64,000 bases of DNA from Cohnella fermenti. GTDB taxonomy: Bacteria > Bacillota > Bacilli > Paenibacillales > Paenibacillaceae. This document shows, one piece after another, positions 8,627 through 16,655 of the stretch. Below the pieces are notes generated by a model that was given only the letters and a program-made list of their open reading frames with translations, was not told the DNA's origin and searched no databases. The stretch covers positions 1 to 64,000 of the forward strand of contig NZ_SSOB01000020.1 in NCBI RefSeq assembly GCF_004801405.1, read 5' to 3'. The position numbers and the translations under genes are program-made. Positions within the stretch are counted from its first letter, which is position 1; the number at the start of each line of letters is the position of its first letter.

Positions 8627-8974
8627 TCATTGGGAGCTTGGCCGATTGAACGGCCTCCTCGTCTCCTCGTCCAGCGTCCACGGATGCACGGATGGATGCG
8701 TTCCCCGTCCGACAACCCCGCAGCTCATGCAGCCCAGCCGCAGCCTGGACACTTCCAGCCAGCCCCGATCGCCCCCGCCTCGTCACTTCCATCCGAACCT
8801 TCCTCCCCTTGCCCCCGGCTTCAACTACCCCATTCCGGAGGAATTGCAAACGCCTAATACACACTAACAGAGTCGGAATAAACTTGAGTTGGAAAATGGA
8901 AATCACAGGATTTCCGCAGCCTGGTTCTCTCCGCGAGCCTCGTAAATATAAGCTTTCTCTTGCGAAATAATGGA
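8627..8974. other. Intergenic stretch without recognised features
   Basis: C-rich, with no ORF carrying a ribosome binding site or recognisable motif. It separates array A3 from the promoter of the sulfonate operon. I looked for an S-box or T-box leader here and found none. Confidence 0.5.
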
Positions 8975-9003
8975 TTGACATCGATCTGGACGGGTGCTAT
9001 TGT
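8975..9003 (+). promoter_or_regulatory. Promoter of the organosulfur operon
   Basis: TTGACA at 8975-8980, a 17-bp spacer and TATTGT at 8998-9003. A perfect 10-bp palindrome AGATATATCT at 9011-9020 lies at the expected transcription start and may be an operator. The leader to the first start codon is nearly 300 nt. Confidence 0.75.
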
Positions 9004-9120
9004 ACACTCAAGATATATCTAGAATTCATACCTGATAACTTGGTTTAATGTCGAATGAGATTTGATTGCCGCTTGATTGGAGTTTGCTGACCGTACAGAC
9101 GGAGGCACCCTTGCCGGCAG

Positions 9121-9230
9121 GCCGGAACAAGCTCGAACGAGCCCGAGCAGGCCGGAACAAGCCCGAACAGGCTCGACCGAGCTCAAACGAGCCTAAGCGG
9201 GCCGGAACGAGCCTAAGCGAGCCCGAGCGA
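9121..9230 (+). repeat. Eleven tandem degenerate decamers in the operon leader
   Basis: Positions 9121-9230 divide exactly into eleven 10-bp units of the type GCYSGAACRA (for example GCCGGAACAA, GCTCGAACGA, GCCCGAGCAG) with no indels. They lie in the 5' leader, ending about 70 bp before the ssuB start codon. Confidence 0.85.
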
Positions 9231-9298
9231 CTGCGGTCGGCGGAGGGGGCATGTCCCATTCGGCTCCGAACCATGACAGGCGGAGAGGAGTGTTCACC

Positions 9299-10078
9299 AT
9301 GGGTGCCGCATTATTGGAGATTCGCGAGCTGTCGAAGAGCTTCCGAACCGACAGCAAAACCGTTCAAGCGCTGCACCATATCGAGCTGGACGTGCAAGAA
9401 GGAGAATTCGTCACGGTCATCGGCCCGAGCGGCTGCGGCAAAAGCACGCTGCTGCGCATCGTCGCCGGACTGGACGTCGGCTACGAAGGCCAAGCGACGC
9501 TGGACGGCCGAGCGATCTCGGGACCGGGCATCGACAAAGGGTTTATTTTCCAAGAGCCGCGCTTGTTCCCTTGGTTGACGGTCGAGAAGAACATCGCGGC
9601 GGACCTGTCGCTGAGAAATCCGGAGGTGAAGCGCAGGGTCGGCGAACTGATCGAGCTGGTGCGGCTTAACGGCTTCGAGAAGGCGTACCCGAAGGAGCTG
9701 TCCGGCGGCATGGCGCAACGCGTGTCGATCGCGAGGGCGCTGCTGCGCAATCCCCGCATTCTGCTGCTGGACGAACCGTTCGGCGCGCTGGACGCCTTCA
9801 CGAGGGCGCACATGCAGGAGGTGCTGCTCGACATCTGGAGGCGCAACGGCACGACGATGATCTTCGTCACGCACGATATCGACGAAGCGGTGTTCCTCGG
9901 CAGCCGGATCGTTATTCTGAAGCCGAGGCCCGGCGAGATCCGCGCCAAGATCGGCGTCGATCTGCCTTACCCGCGCAAGAAGGCGAGCGCCGCGTTCCAG
10001 GACTTCCGCATGAGAGTGCTGAACGAGTTCGAGCGAATCGACGAGCTGAGCTGGGGCGAAGCGGGAGCGGGGATATGA
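9299..10078 (+). CDS. ssuB: Aliphatic sulfonate/nitrate/taurine-type ABC transporter ATP-binding protein
   Basis: A 259-residue cytoplasmic ATPase of the SsuB/TauB/NrtD family that powers import through the two permeases that follow. Walker [10 protein letters not shown], signature [15 protein letters not shown], Walker [15 protein letters not shown] and the switch HDIDEA are all intact. The ATG at 9299 has AGGAG eight bases upstream; an in-frame ATG at 9251 lacks one. First gene of an operon rich in sulfur-related functions, which favours a sulfonate or sulfate ester as substrate over nitrate or thiamine precursors. Confidence 0.9.
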   Translation: MGAALLEIRELSKSFRTDSKTVQALHHIELDVQEGEFVTVIGPSGCGKSTLLRIVAGLDVGYEGQATLDGRAISGPGIDKGFIFQEPRLFPWLTVEKNIAADLSLRNPEVKRRVGELIELVRLNGFEKAYPKELSGGMAQRVSIARALLRNPRILLLDEPFGALDAFTRAHMQEVLLDIWRRNGTTMIFVTHDIDEAVFLGSRIVILKPRPGEIRAKIGVDLPYPRKKASAAFQDFRMRVLNEFERIDELSWGEAGAGI

Positions 10079-10094
10079 GGGAGGTGTCCGGCAG

Positions 10095-10871
10095 ATGAGT
10101 ATGCGGGTCGTGGCCGTCAAGCCTTTGCTCTACGGACTTATTATTCCTGTGCTGCTTCTTGCGACATGGCAGATTCTCGGTGCGAGAGGGATGATCTCTC
10201 CCCTGTTGTTCCCGACGCCGTCGAGAATCTATGAGGACTTCCATTCCATGCTCGTCTCGGGCGAGCTGTGGACGAACCTTCGCATCAGCTTGGTTCGGGC
10301 GCTGTGGGGATTCCTTCTTGGAGGAGGACTGGGGGCGCTGGCGGGGCTGTTGGTCGGATTGTTCCGCCAGCTCGAGCGGGCGATCGATCCGTCGCTCCAA
10401 ATGATTCGCATGATTCCTCATCTTGCGGTTACGGCTCTGTTCATCCTGTGGTTCGGCATCGGAGAGACGTCGAAGGTGCTGCTCATCGCCAAGGGGGCGT
10501 TCTTCCCGCTCTACATCAACACGTTCCTTGGCATTCGCAATGCGGACAACAAGCTGCATGAGGTGTCGCGGGTACTTGGCTTCGGATTCTTCAAGCGGTC
10601 GTTCTTGATGGCGCTCCCCTCCGCCTTGCCCAACATCTTCCTCGGCATTCGGTTGTCTCTCGGCGTTGCCTGGTTAAGTCTCGCCGTAGCGGAGCTGCTC
10701 GGTTCCACCGAAGGGATCGGTTATCTGATGATGGATGCCCGGATGCTGGGCAGGACGTCAGTCGTCTTCGTCGGAATTGCGATATTCGCCGTTATAGGCA
10801 AGCTGTCGGATTCGCTCGTGAGAGGGATCGAACGGCGGGCGCTGAGATGGAACGACACATATCGGGGATAA
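10095..10871 (+). CDS. ssuC: ABC transporter permease (SsuC family), first copy
   Basis: A 258-residue inner membrane permease of the binding-protein-dependent type used for sulfonates, taurine and nitrate. About six membrane segments are visible, beginning with LLYGLIIPVLLLATWQ. The cytoplasmic EAA-type loop (EVSRVLGFGFFKRSFLMALP) would contact the ATPase. It is separated from ssuB by 16 bp and has a GGAGG site. A second, clearly related permease follows, so the transporter may be a heterodimer. Confidence 0.88.
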   Translation: MSMRVVAVKPLLYGLIIPVLLLATWQILGARGMISPLLFPTPSRIYEDFHSMLVSGELWTNLRISLVRALWGFLLGGGLGALAGLLVGLFRQLERAIDPSLQMIRMIPHLAVTALFILWFGIGETSKVLLIAKGAFFPLYINTFLGIRNADNKLHEVSRVLGFGFFKRSFLMALPSALPNIFLGIRLSLGVAWLSLAVAELLGSTEGIGYLMMDARMLGRTSVVFVGIAIFAVIGKLSDSLVRGIERRALRWNDTYRG

Positions 10872-10922
10872 AAAGGCAGCAACGCAGAAAAGCGGCTTAC
10901 TAGATGGAAGGAGGTGATTCGG

Positions 10923-11762
10923 TTGAGTGATAGAGTCGAAGCGGCTCTTCCCGCTCAATCGGCTGTCGCCGGGAAGAAGGGGACACGCCGCAGGCGCAGG
11001 CTGACGATAAACGATATCGCGGTCGGCGCGGCGATTCCAATCGTATTCCTCGTGCTGTGGCAGATGCTGTACGAGACGGGGAGGCTGGACGCGAACTTCT
11101 TCTCGTCGCCGACGGACATCGCTTCGGCGATAGGAGAGCTGGCGAGATCGGGAGAGCTGTTCCGGGACATCGGGATCAGCTTGTGGAGAGTGGTGTGCGG
11201 CTTCGCGATCGGCGGCACGCTCGGGCTGATCTTCGGCCTGCTGTCCGGCTTCTCCCGCCGCACGGAGATGATGATCGACCCGCTGTTCCAATTGCTGCGA
11301 ATGACGCCGAGCCTGGCGATCGCTCCGTTGTTCATCTTGTGGTTCGGCTTCGGGGAGACGTCGAAAGTGCTCATTATCGCGGTCGGCGCTTATTTTCCGA
11401 TCTACGTGAACACCGTGCTCGGGATTCGCAACGTGGACAACAAGCTTGTCGAGGTATCGCAGGTGTTGGCGTACAGCCGGTTCAGCCAGATTGCGAAGCT
11501 TATTGTTCCATCCTCGGTTCCGAGCATCCTTCTCGGTGTTCGGCTGTCCTTGGCGGTGGCCTGGCTTAGCGTCGTCGTGGCCGAGATGATCAATTCGAAG
11601 TCGGGAATCGGCTACTTGATCTACTTCGGACAATACAATTCGCGCATCGATTATATATTCGTAGGCATTATTCTCTTCGCAACAGCCGGCAAGCTGGTGG
11701 ATTCGTTCGTCCGTTATCTGGAGAGACGATTGCTTGGGTGGCGCGATAATTTTAAAGGCTGA
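10923..11762 (+). CDS. ssuC: ABC transporter permease (SsuC family), second copy
   Basis: A 279-residue paralogue of the preceding permease, sharing the strings MIRMTPSLAIAPLFILWFG-type and ILGVRLSLAVAWLSVVVAE with it. TTG at 10923 is the likely start because AAGGAGG lies eight bases upstream; GTG 10914 overlaps that site. The basic N-terminus (KKGTRRRRRLT) precedes the first membrane segment. Two different permeases in one sulfonate-type operon are less usual than a homodimer. They could instead serve two binding proteins, but only one is present here. Confidence 0.87.
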   Translation: MSDRVEAALPAQSAVAGKKGTRRRRRLTINDIAVGAAIPIVFLVLWQMLYETGRLDANFFSSPTDIASAIGELARSGELFRDIGISLWRVVCGFAIGGTLGLIFGLLSGFSRRTEMMIDPLFQLLRMTPSLAIAPLFILWFGFGETSKVLIIAVGAYFPIYVNTVLGIRNVDNKLVEVSQVLAYSRFSQIAKLIVPSSVPSILLGVRLSLAVAWLSVVVAEMINSKSGIGYLIYFGQYNSRIDYIFVGIILFATAGKLVDSFVRYLERRLLGWRDNFKG

Positions 11763-11812
11763 TTGCAAACTTAAATCATACAAAACAGGTTTATTTACTG
11801 GGAGGCACATTC

Positions 11813-12886
11813 ATGTTGACATTCATCCATTCTCATCGTCGATTGTCCCGATTCTTATTGCAGGCCGGCGCGTTCGCGCTGCTGGCTCTCGTACTGCAGG
11901 CATGCGGCAGCAATAACGGCAATTCCGCCGCGTCTCCGTCCGCATCCGCCGTCGCCCCTTCTCCGTCCGCGAGCGAACCGGCATCCGCCGCTCCGGCAAC
12001 GACGAACGCTCCCGAGGAGTTGAACTTCGGCTTTGTCGGAAGCACGCCTTACACGGCAGGAGCGGAATCGTGGGGGATTTATAAAGGGATTTTCCAAGAG
12101 GAGCTCGCCCCATACGGCGTGAAGAAGGTCAATATCATCCCGTTCAAGGTCGGCCCCGATCTGAACGAAGCGGTGCTGAGCGGACGCGTGGACATCGGCT
12201 TCTCCGGCGACGCGCCGCCGATTCTCAATCGCGCGGCGGGAGCGAAGACGCATCTGATCGGCTTGCCGATCGTCTCCTCCAACAGCTTGATCATTGTGAA
12301 GGATGACGGCCCTCAGACGGTGGCCGAGCTTGCCGGCAAGACCGTCGCGGTCGTCAAGGGTTCGATCATGCACCGTTATCTCGTAGGCGTCTTGAAGGAG
12401 CAGAATGTGCAGGGAGTGAAGCAGATCAGCATCGGCTCCAATACGGCGGATTCCCTGGCCGCGCTGGCGAAGGGCGATGTCGACGCGGTGGCGGCTACGG
12501 ATGCCCTCGTCTACAAGCTTTTGAAGGGCGGCGGTTACAAGGTTATCGACAATGCCTACGACCATCCGGATCTGCTGGCGACCAACGCGACGATCGTCAC
12601 GGACAGCTACCTGGAGAAGTTCCCCGAGATCGCGCAAGCCTGGAACGCGGCGCGGGAGAAGTCGCTGGAAGATCTGAAGGCGCATCAGGACGAGTATTAC
12701 CAGTTCCTCTCCGACAATCTGGGCCAAGACATCGAAGCGATCAAGGTGCTGTATCCGATCGACGATATCTCGCCGACGAACTTCACGGATGAAGGAATCG
12801 CGCGCATTACGGGAACGAAGACGTTCCTGGTGGAAGAGAAGCTGGCCGCCCAAGACTTCGATATCAACGAATGGATTCTTAAATAA
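11813..12886 (+). CDS. ssuA: Aliphatic sulfonate-type substrate-binding lipoprotein
   Basis: A 357-residue exported solute-binding lipoprotein. The signal sequence ends at a lipobox-like LQAC with Cys31, and a Ser/Ala/Pro-rich linker (about residues 36-62) tethers the domain to the membrane. The mature part matches the SsuA/NMT1-like fold: VDIGFSGDAPPILNRAAGAKTH and GKTVAVVKGSIMHRYLVGVL are typical. It should capture the sulfur compound and deliver it to the two SsuC-like permeases. GGGAGG precedes the ATG. Confidence 0.9.
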   Translation: MLTFIHSHRRLSRFLLQAGAFALLALVLQACGSNNGNSAASPSASAVAPSPSASEPASAAPATTNAPEELNFGFVGSTPYTAGAESWGIYKGIFQEELAPYGVKKVNIIPFKVGPDLNEAVLSGRVDIGFSGDAPPILNRAAGAKTHLIGLPIVSSNSLIIVKDDGPQTVAELAGKTVAVVKGSIMHRYLVGVLKEQNVQGVKQISIGSNTADSLAALAKGDVDAVAATDALVYKLLKGGGYKVIDNAYDHPDLLATNATIVTDSYLEKFPEIAQAWNAAREKSLEDLKAHQDEYYQFLSDNLGQDIEAIKVLYPIDDISPTNFTDEGIARITGTKTFLVEEKLAAQDFDINEWILK

Positions 12887-12897
12887 GGAAGGGGACG

Positions 12898-14247
12898 ATG
12901 GCGATGACACACGGAAGACGCCAGCTTAAGCTGGGCACGTTCCTCAGCGCATTCTCGGGACCGAACGGCTGGAGGCATCCTTCGGTGCCGGCGGATGCGG
13001 CGGTTAACTTTGAAGGCTACAAGAAGGTCGCCGCAGCGGCGGAAGAAGGGCTCTACGACTTCCTGTTCAACGCGGATTCCGCCTATATTACGAAGGATTC
13101 GATCCCTTACTTCCTCAGCCGCTTCGAGCCTGCCACCGTGCTGTCGGCGCTTGCCGCCGTCACGAAGAATGTCGGACTTGTCGGCACATTCTCCACGTCG
13201 TTCAGCGAGCCGTTCACGACGGCGCGGCAGCTCGCTTCGCTCGACAAGCTGAGCGGAGGGCGCGCGGGCTGGAACGCGGTCACTTCCGCACTTGAAGGTC
13301 TGGGGCGCAATCATAGCCACGACAAGATTCATGATCATTCTCTTCGTTACCGAATCGCCAACGAATATCTCGACGTCGTCAGGGGATTGTGGGATTCCTG
13401 GGAGGACGACGCGTTCGTCCGCAACAAGGAGACCGGCCAGTATGCGGACCTCGACAAGATGCACACGCTCGATCATGTCGGCGAGTTCTTCAAGGTTCAG
13501 GGGCCTCTGAACATGGAGCGTTCGCCTCAGGGGCGTCCGGTCATCTTCCAGGCGGGAGGCTCGGAGGAAGGGAAGGACATGGCGGCCCGGGTGGCCGATG
13601 CGATCTACTCCCGCCACAGCGATGTGAAGCGGGCTACCGAGTTCCACCTCGATCTGAAGCGCCGGGCGGAAGCCTACGGGCGCAAGAGGGAGGACATTCT
13701 CATCTTCCCGCAGATAACGCCGATCGTCGGAGCTACGCAGGAAGAAGCGAATGACAAATACCAGCAGACGCTTGAATGGATCGATATCGACGCGGCGCTC
13801 CAGGTGCTCCGCCGCTTCTTCAGCTTCTTCGACTTCGGCCAGTTCCCGCTTGACGAGCCGCTTCCGGATCTTGGCGACATCGGCAAGGACAGCTTCAAGT
13901 CGACGGCCGAGCTGTATCTGCAGATGGCCAAGGAAGAGAAGTTGACGCTCCGCCAGTTGGCGCTGCGCGTCGCTTCTCCGAAGGGGGACTTCGTCGGCAC
14001 GCCGCTGCAGGTGGCGGACCGGATTCAGTCGCTGTGGGAGAGCGGAATTGTCGACGGCTTCGTGCTGAGCGCGCATCTCGTACCGGAAGGTCTGCATGAG
14101 TTCAATAAGCACGTCATTCCGATTCTTCAAGAACGGGGCATCTATCGAACCGCGTACGAATCGGATACGCTACGCGGCAATCTGGGCCTCGACTATCCGG
14201 AGAATCGCCACTCGGCGGCAAGGAACCGATCATCGGTGCACAGTTGA
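12898..14247 (+). CDS. NtaA/SnaA/DszA-family FMNH2-dependent monooxygenase, copy 1
   Basis: A 449-residue bacterial-luciferase-like (LLM) flavin monooxygenase of the nitrilotriacetate/dibenzothiophene-sulfone type. Such enzymes cleave C-S or C-N bonds using reduced FMN supplied by a separate reductase, which is not seen in this window. Family blocks include LDKLSGGRAGWNAVTSALEG, GPLNMERSPQGRPVIFQAGGSEEGK and RVADRIQSLWESGIVDGF. It lies 11 bp after ssuA. Position and family suggest desulfonation of the imported compound. It is highly similar to the next gene, a probable tandem duplication. Confidence 0.88.
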   Translation: MAMTHGRRQLKLGTFLSAFSGPNGWRHPSVPADAAVNFEGYKKVAAAAEEGLYDFLFNADSAYITKDSIPYFLSRFEPATVLSALAAVTKNVGLVGTFSTSFSEPFTTARQLASLDKLSGGRAGWNAVTSALEGLGRNHSHDKIHDHSLRYRIANEYLDVVRGLWDSWEDDAFVRNKETGQYADLDKMHTLDHVGEFFKVQGPLNMERSPQGRPVIFQAGGSEEGKDMAARVADAIYSRHSDVKRATEFHLDLKRRAEAYGRKREDILIFPQITPIVGATQEEANDKYQQTLEWIDIDAALQVLRRFFSFFDFGQFPLDEPLPDLGDIGKDSFKSTAELYLQMAKEEKLTLRQLALRVASPKGDFVGTPLQVADRIQSLWESGIVDGFVLSAHLVPEGLHEFNKHVIPILQERGIYRTAYESDTLRGNLGLDYPENRHSAARNRSSVHS

Positions 14248-14287
14248 CAAGAGTGCTTGCGCAAGCAGGCAAGAGGAGGCGAGTGGA

Positions 14288-15631
14288 ATGACGACAACCC
14301 CATCCCGGCGCCGCTTAAGGCTCGGCGCCTTCGCGACCGCAGCGGGCTCCAACGTAGCCGCGTGGAGGCATCACGCGACGCCTTCGGACGCTCCGGTCAA
14401 TCTGGAGCATCTCAAGACGATTGCCCGGACAGCGGAGGCGGGCAAGCTGGATTATTTGTTCATTGCGGATTCCGCTTATATTACGAAGGACTCGACCCCG
14501 TATTTTCTCAGCCGCTTCGAGCCGCTCACGATCTTGTCCGCTCTGTCGGCCGTCACGGAACGGATCGGGCTCGTCGGCACCTTCACGACCTCGTACAGCG
14601 AGCCGTTCACGACGGCGCGACAGCTCGCTTCGCTCGACAAGCTGAGCGGCGGGCGGGCCGGCTGGAACGCGGTCACCTCGGCTCTGGAGGGGCTCGGCCG
14701 CAACCATGGTCAAGAGAAGCTGATGGAGCATGGACTTCGCTACAAGTTGGCAGAGGAATATATCGAGGTCGTGAAGGGGCTGTGGGATTCATGGGAGGAC
14801 GATGCGTTCGTCCGCAACAAGGAGACCGGCCGATATGCGGACCTCGACAAGATGCACACGCTGAATTATGTCGGCGAATTCTTTAAGGTTCAGGGGCCGC
14901 TGAACATAGAGCGATCGCCGCAGGGACGGCCGATCGTGTTCCAGGCGGGCGGCTCGGACGAAGGCAAGTCGCTTGCGGCGCGCGAGGCGGACGCGATCTT
15001 CTCGCGCCACAGCGATCCCAAGCTGGCTGCGGAGTTCGCGAAGGATATTCGTGCCCGGGCGCGTCAATTCGGCAGAAGGCCGGAGGAGATTCTGATCTTC
15101 CCGTCGATTACGCCGATCGTCGGCTCGACGGAGGAGGAAGCGCTGCGCCGCTACGAGGAGACGTCCGCTTACCTCGATATCGACACGGCGGTCAAGTATT
15201 TAAGCCGTTACTTCAGCTTCTTCGACTTCGGGCGGTATCCGCTCGACGAGCCGCTCCCCGAGCTCGGCGAGATCGGCAAGGACAGCTTCAAGTCGACGGC
15301 CGAGCTGTACCTGAAGATGGCGCGGGAGGAGAAGCTGACGCTTCGCCAACTGGCGCTGCGGGCGTCAACCCCCAAGGGGGACTTCGTCGGCACGCCGGAG
15401 CAGATCGCCGATCGCATCGAGCAGCGCTTTGAATCGGGCGATATCGATGGGTATATCGTCTCGGGCCACGTTCAACCCGAGGGGATTCGCGACTTCGTCG
15501 AGCAGGTTGTTCCGATTTTGCAGAAGAGGGGGCTTTTTCGAACGGAGTATGAAGCCGACACGCTGCGGGGCAATCTGGGCCTGGCGTATCCGGACAATCG
15601 ATACAAGTCGGAACGCGAGCGTCAGGCTTGA
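14288..15631 (+). CDS. NtaA/SnaA/DszA-family FMNH2-dependent monooxygenase, copy 2
   Basis: A 447-residue paralogue of the preceding monooxygenase, with near-identical blocks (LDKLSGGRAGWNAVTSALEG; FVRNKETG; ADLDKMHTL). ATG 14288 follows AGGAGG. The two copies differ mainly in the N-terminal 40 residues and between about residues 240 and 300, so they may prefer different substrates or form a mixed oligomer. An upstream in-frame extension overlaps copy 1 and is rejected as coding. Confidence 0.88.
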   Translation: MTTTPSRRRLRLGAFATAAGSNVAAWRHHATPSDAPVNLEHLKTIARTAEAGKLDYLFIADSAYITKDSTPYFLSRFEPLTILSALSAVTERIGLVGTFTTSYSEPFTTARQLASLDKLSGGRAGWNAVTSALEGLGRNHGQEKLMEHGLRYKLAEEYIEVVKGLWDSWEDDAFVRNKETGRYADLDKMHTLNYVGEFFKVQGPLNIERSPQGRPIVFQAGGSDEGKSLAAREADAIFSRHSDPKLAAEFAKDIRARARQFGRRPEEILIFPSITPIVGSTEEEALRRYEETSAYLDIDTAVKYLSRYFSFFDFGRYPLDEPLPELGEIGKDSFKSTAELYLKMAREEKLTLRQLALRASTPKGDFVGTPEQIADRIEQRFESGDIDGYIVSGHVQPEGIRDFVEQVVPILQKRGLFRTEYEADTLRGNLGLAYPDNRYKSERERQA

Positions 15632-15686
15632 CGACCGATCGCAATCCGAATAAGGACAAGGGAATTCACGGAAGGAGGAGACAAGC

Positions 15687-16439
15687 ATGACGCAACCTGT
15701 ATTGGCAAGACCCCAGCCCCCGGTATTCAAGACCTTCGAGGAGGAACGGCTGTACCGCAAGCAGCGTCTGGTCGCCGCTTGCCGGCTGTTCGCCAAATTC
15801 GGCTTCGAGGAAGGTGTCATGGGACACATCTCGGCGCGCGATCCGGAGTTCACCGACCACTATTGGGCTAACCCGTTCGCATACAGCTTCGGAACGATCA
15901 AGGTGAGCGACCTTGTGCTTTACAACTTCAAAGGAGAGATCGTCGAGGGCAAGACGCCTTACATTCATCGCGGGAACACCATCCTGCATATTCCGATTCT
16001 GGCGACGAGGCCCGACGTTATCTCTGCCGTCCATACCCACTCGATTTACGGCAGAGCCTGGTCGACGCTGAACCGGAAGATCGATCCGATCTCCGCGGAG
16101 GCTGCCGTCTTCTACGGAAGGCATGAGCTCTACGACAGCTTTACGCTCGGAGAAGGACAGAATCTGGCGGACGCCGTCGGTCACAATCGGGCGATCATCA
16201 TGGAGAATCACGGCATTGTCACGGTCGGTCAGAGCGTCGACGAAGCGGCATATTTGTTTATCTCGCTCGAGAAGGTATGTCAGGTGCAGCTTCTTGCCCA
16301 AGCGGCCGGAACGCCGAAGATTATCGCTCACGAGCACGCGGAGCGGATCTCGAACGGCTTCACCTCGCACACGGGATGGCTCAACTTCCAGCCGCTCTAC
16401 GACGGCATTGTCAAAGAACAGCCGGACTTGCTGGAGTAG
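15687..16439 (+). CDS. Class II aldolase/adducin-family protein
   Basis: A 250-residue metal-dependent aldolase-like protein. The zinc-site motif HTHSIYGRAWS lies near residue 113 and a second histidine in MENHGIVTVGQS near residue 175, the usual class II aldolase/adducin layout. GGAGGAG precedes the ATG. In this operon it may cleave or rearrange the carbon skeleton left after desulfonation, or act in a salvage step like MtnB; both are inference. It differs from fuculose aldolases mainly by context. Confidence 0.8.
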   Translation: MTQPVLARPQPPVFKTFEEERLYRKQRLVAACRLFAKFGFEEGVMGHISARDPEFTDHYWANPFAYSFGTIKVSDLVLYNFKGEIVEGKTPYIHRGNTILHIPILATRPDVISAVHTHSIYGRAWSTLNRKIDPISAEAAVFYGRHELYDSFTLGEGQNLADAVGHNRAIIMENHGIVTVGQSVDEAAYLFISLEKVCQVQLLAQAAGTPKIIAHEHAERISNGFTSHTGWLNFQPLYDGIVKEQPDLLE

Positions 16440-16512
16440 CAGGACGTGCACAGCGGAGAGTCCAGGGAGACAGACACGGGCAGGGCTGGTTACGAGACGA
16501 ATGGCGGGATCG

Positions 16513-16647
16513 GCGGGGACAGCGGGAACGGCGGGAACGGCAGGAACGGCGGGAAAAGCGGGAACGGCAGGAACGGCGGGGACAGCGGGAACAGCGGGAA
16601 CGGCAGGAACGGCGGGAAAAGCGGGAACGGCAGGAACGGCGGGGAAG
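16513..16647 (+). repeat. Fifteen 9-bp tandem repeats
   Basis: GCGGGAACG-type nonamers (with GCAGGAACG, GCGGGAAAA and GCGGGGACA variants) repeat fifteen times without indels. In the frame of the following ABC exporter gene they would encode a GNGGNGRNGGKS-like linker. They end nine bases before the preferred ATG of that gene. Confidence 0.9.
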
Positions 16648-16655
16648 ACGGAGGA

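Noticed and set aside
8627-9298. S-box or T-box leader ahead of the sulfonate operon
   Set aside because: I looked for the conserved core sequences of both and saw none; only a promoter, a palindrome and decamer repeats are present.
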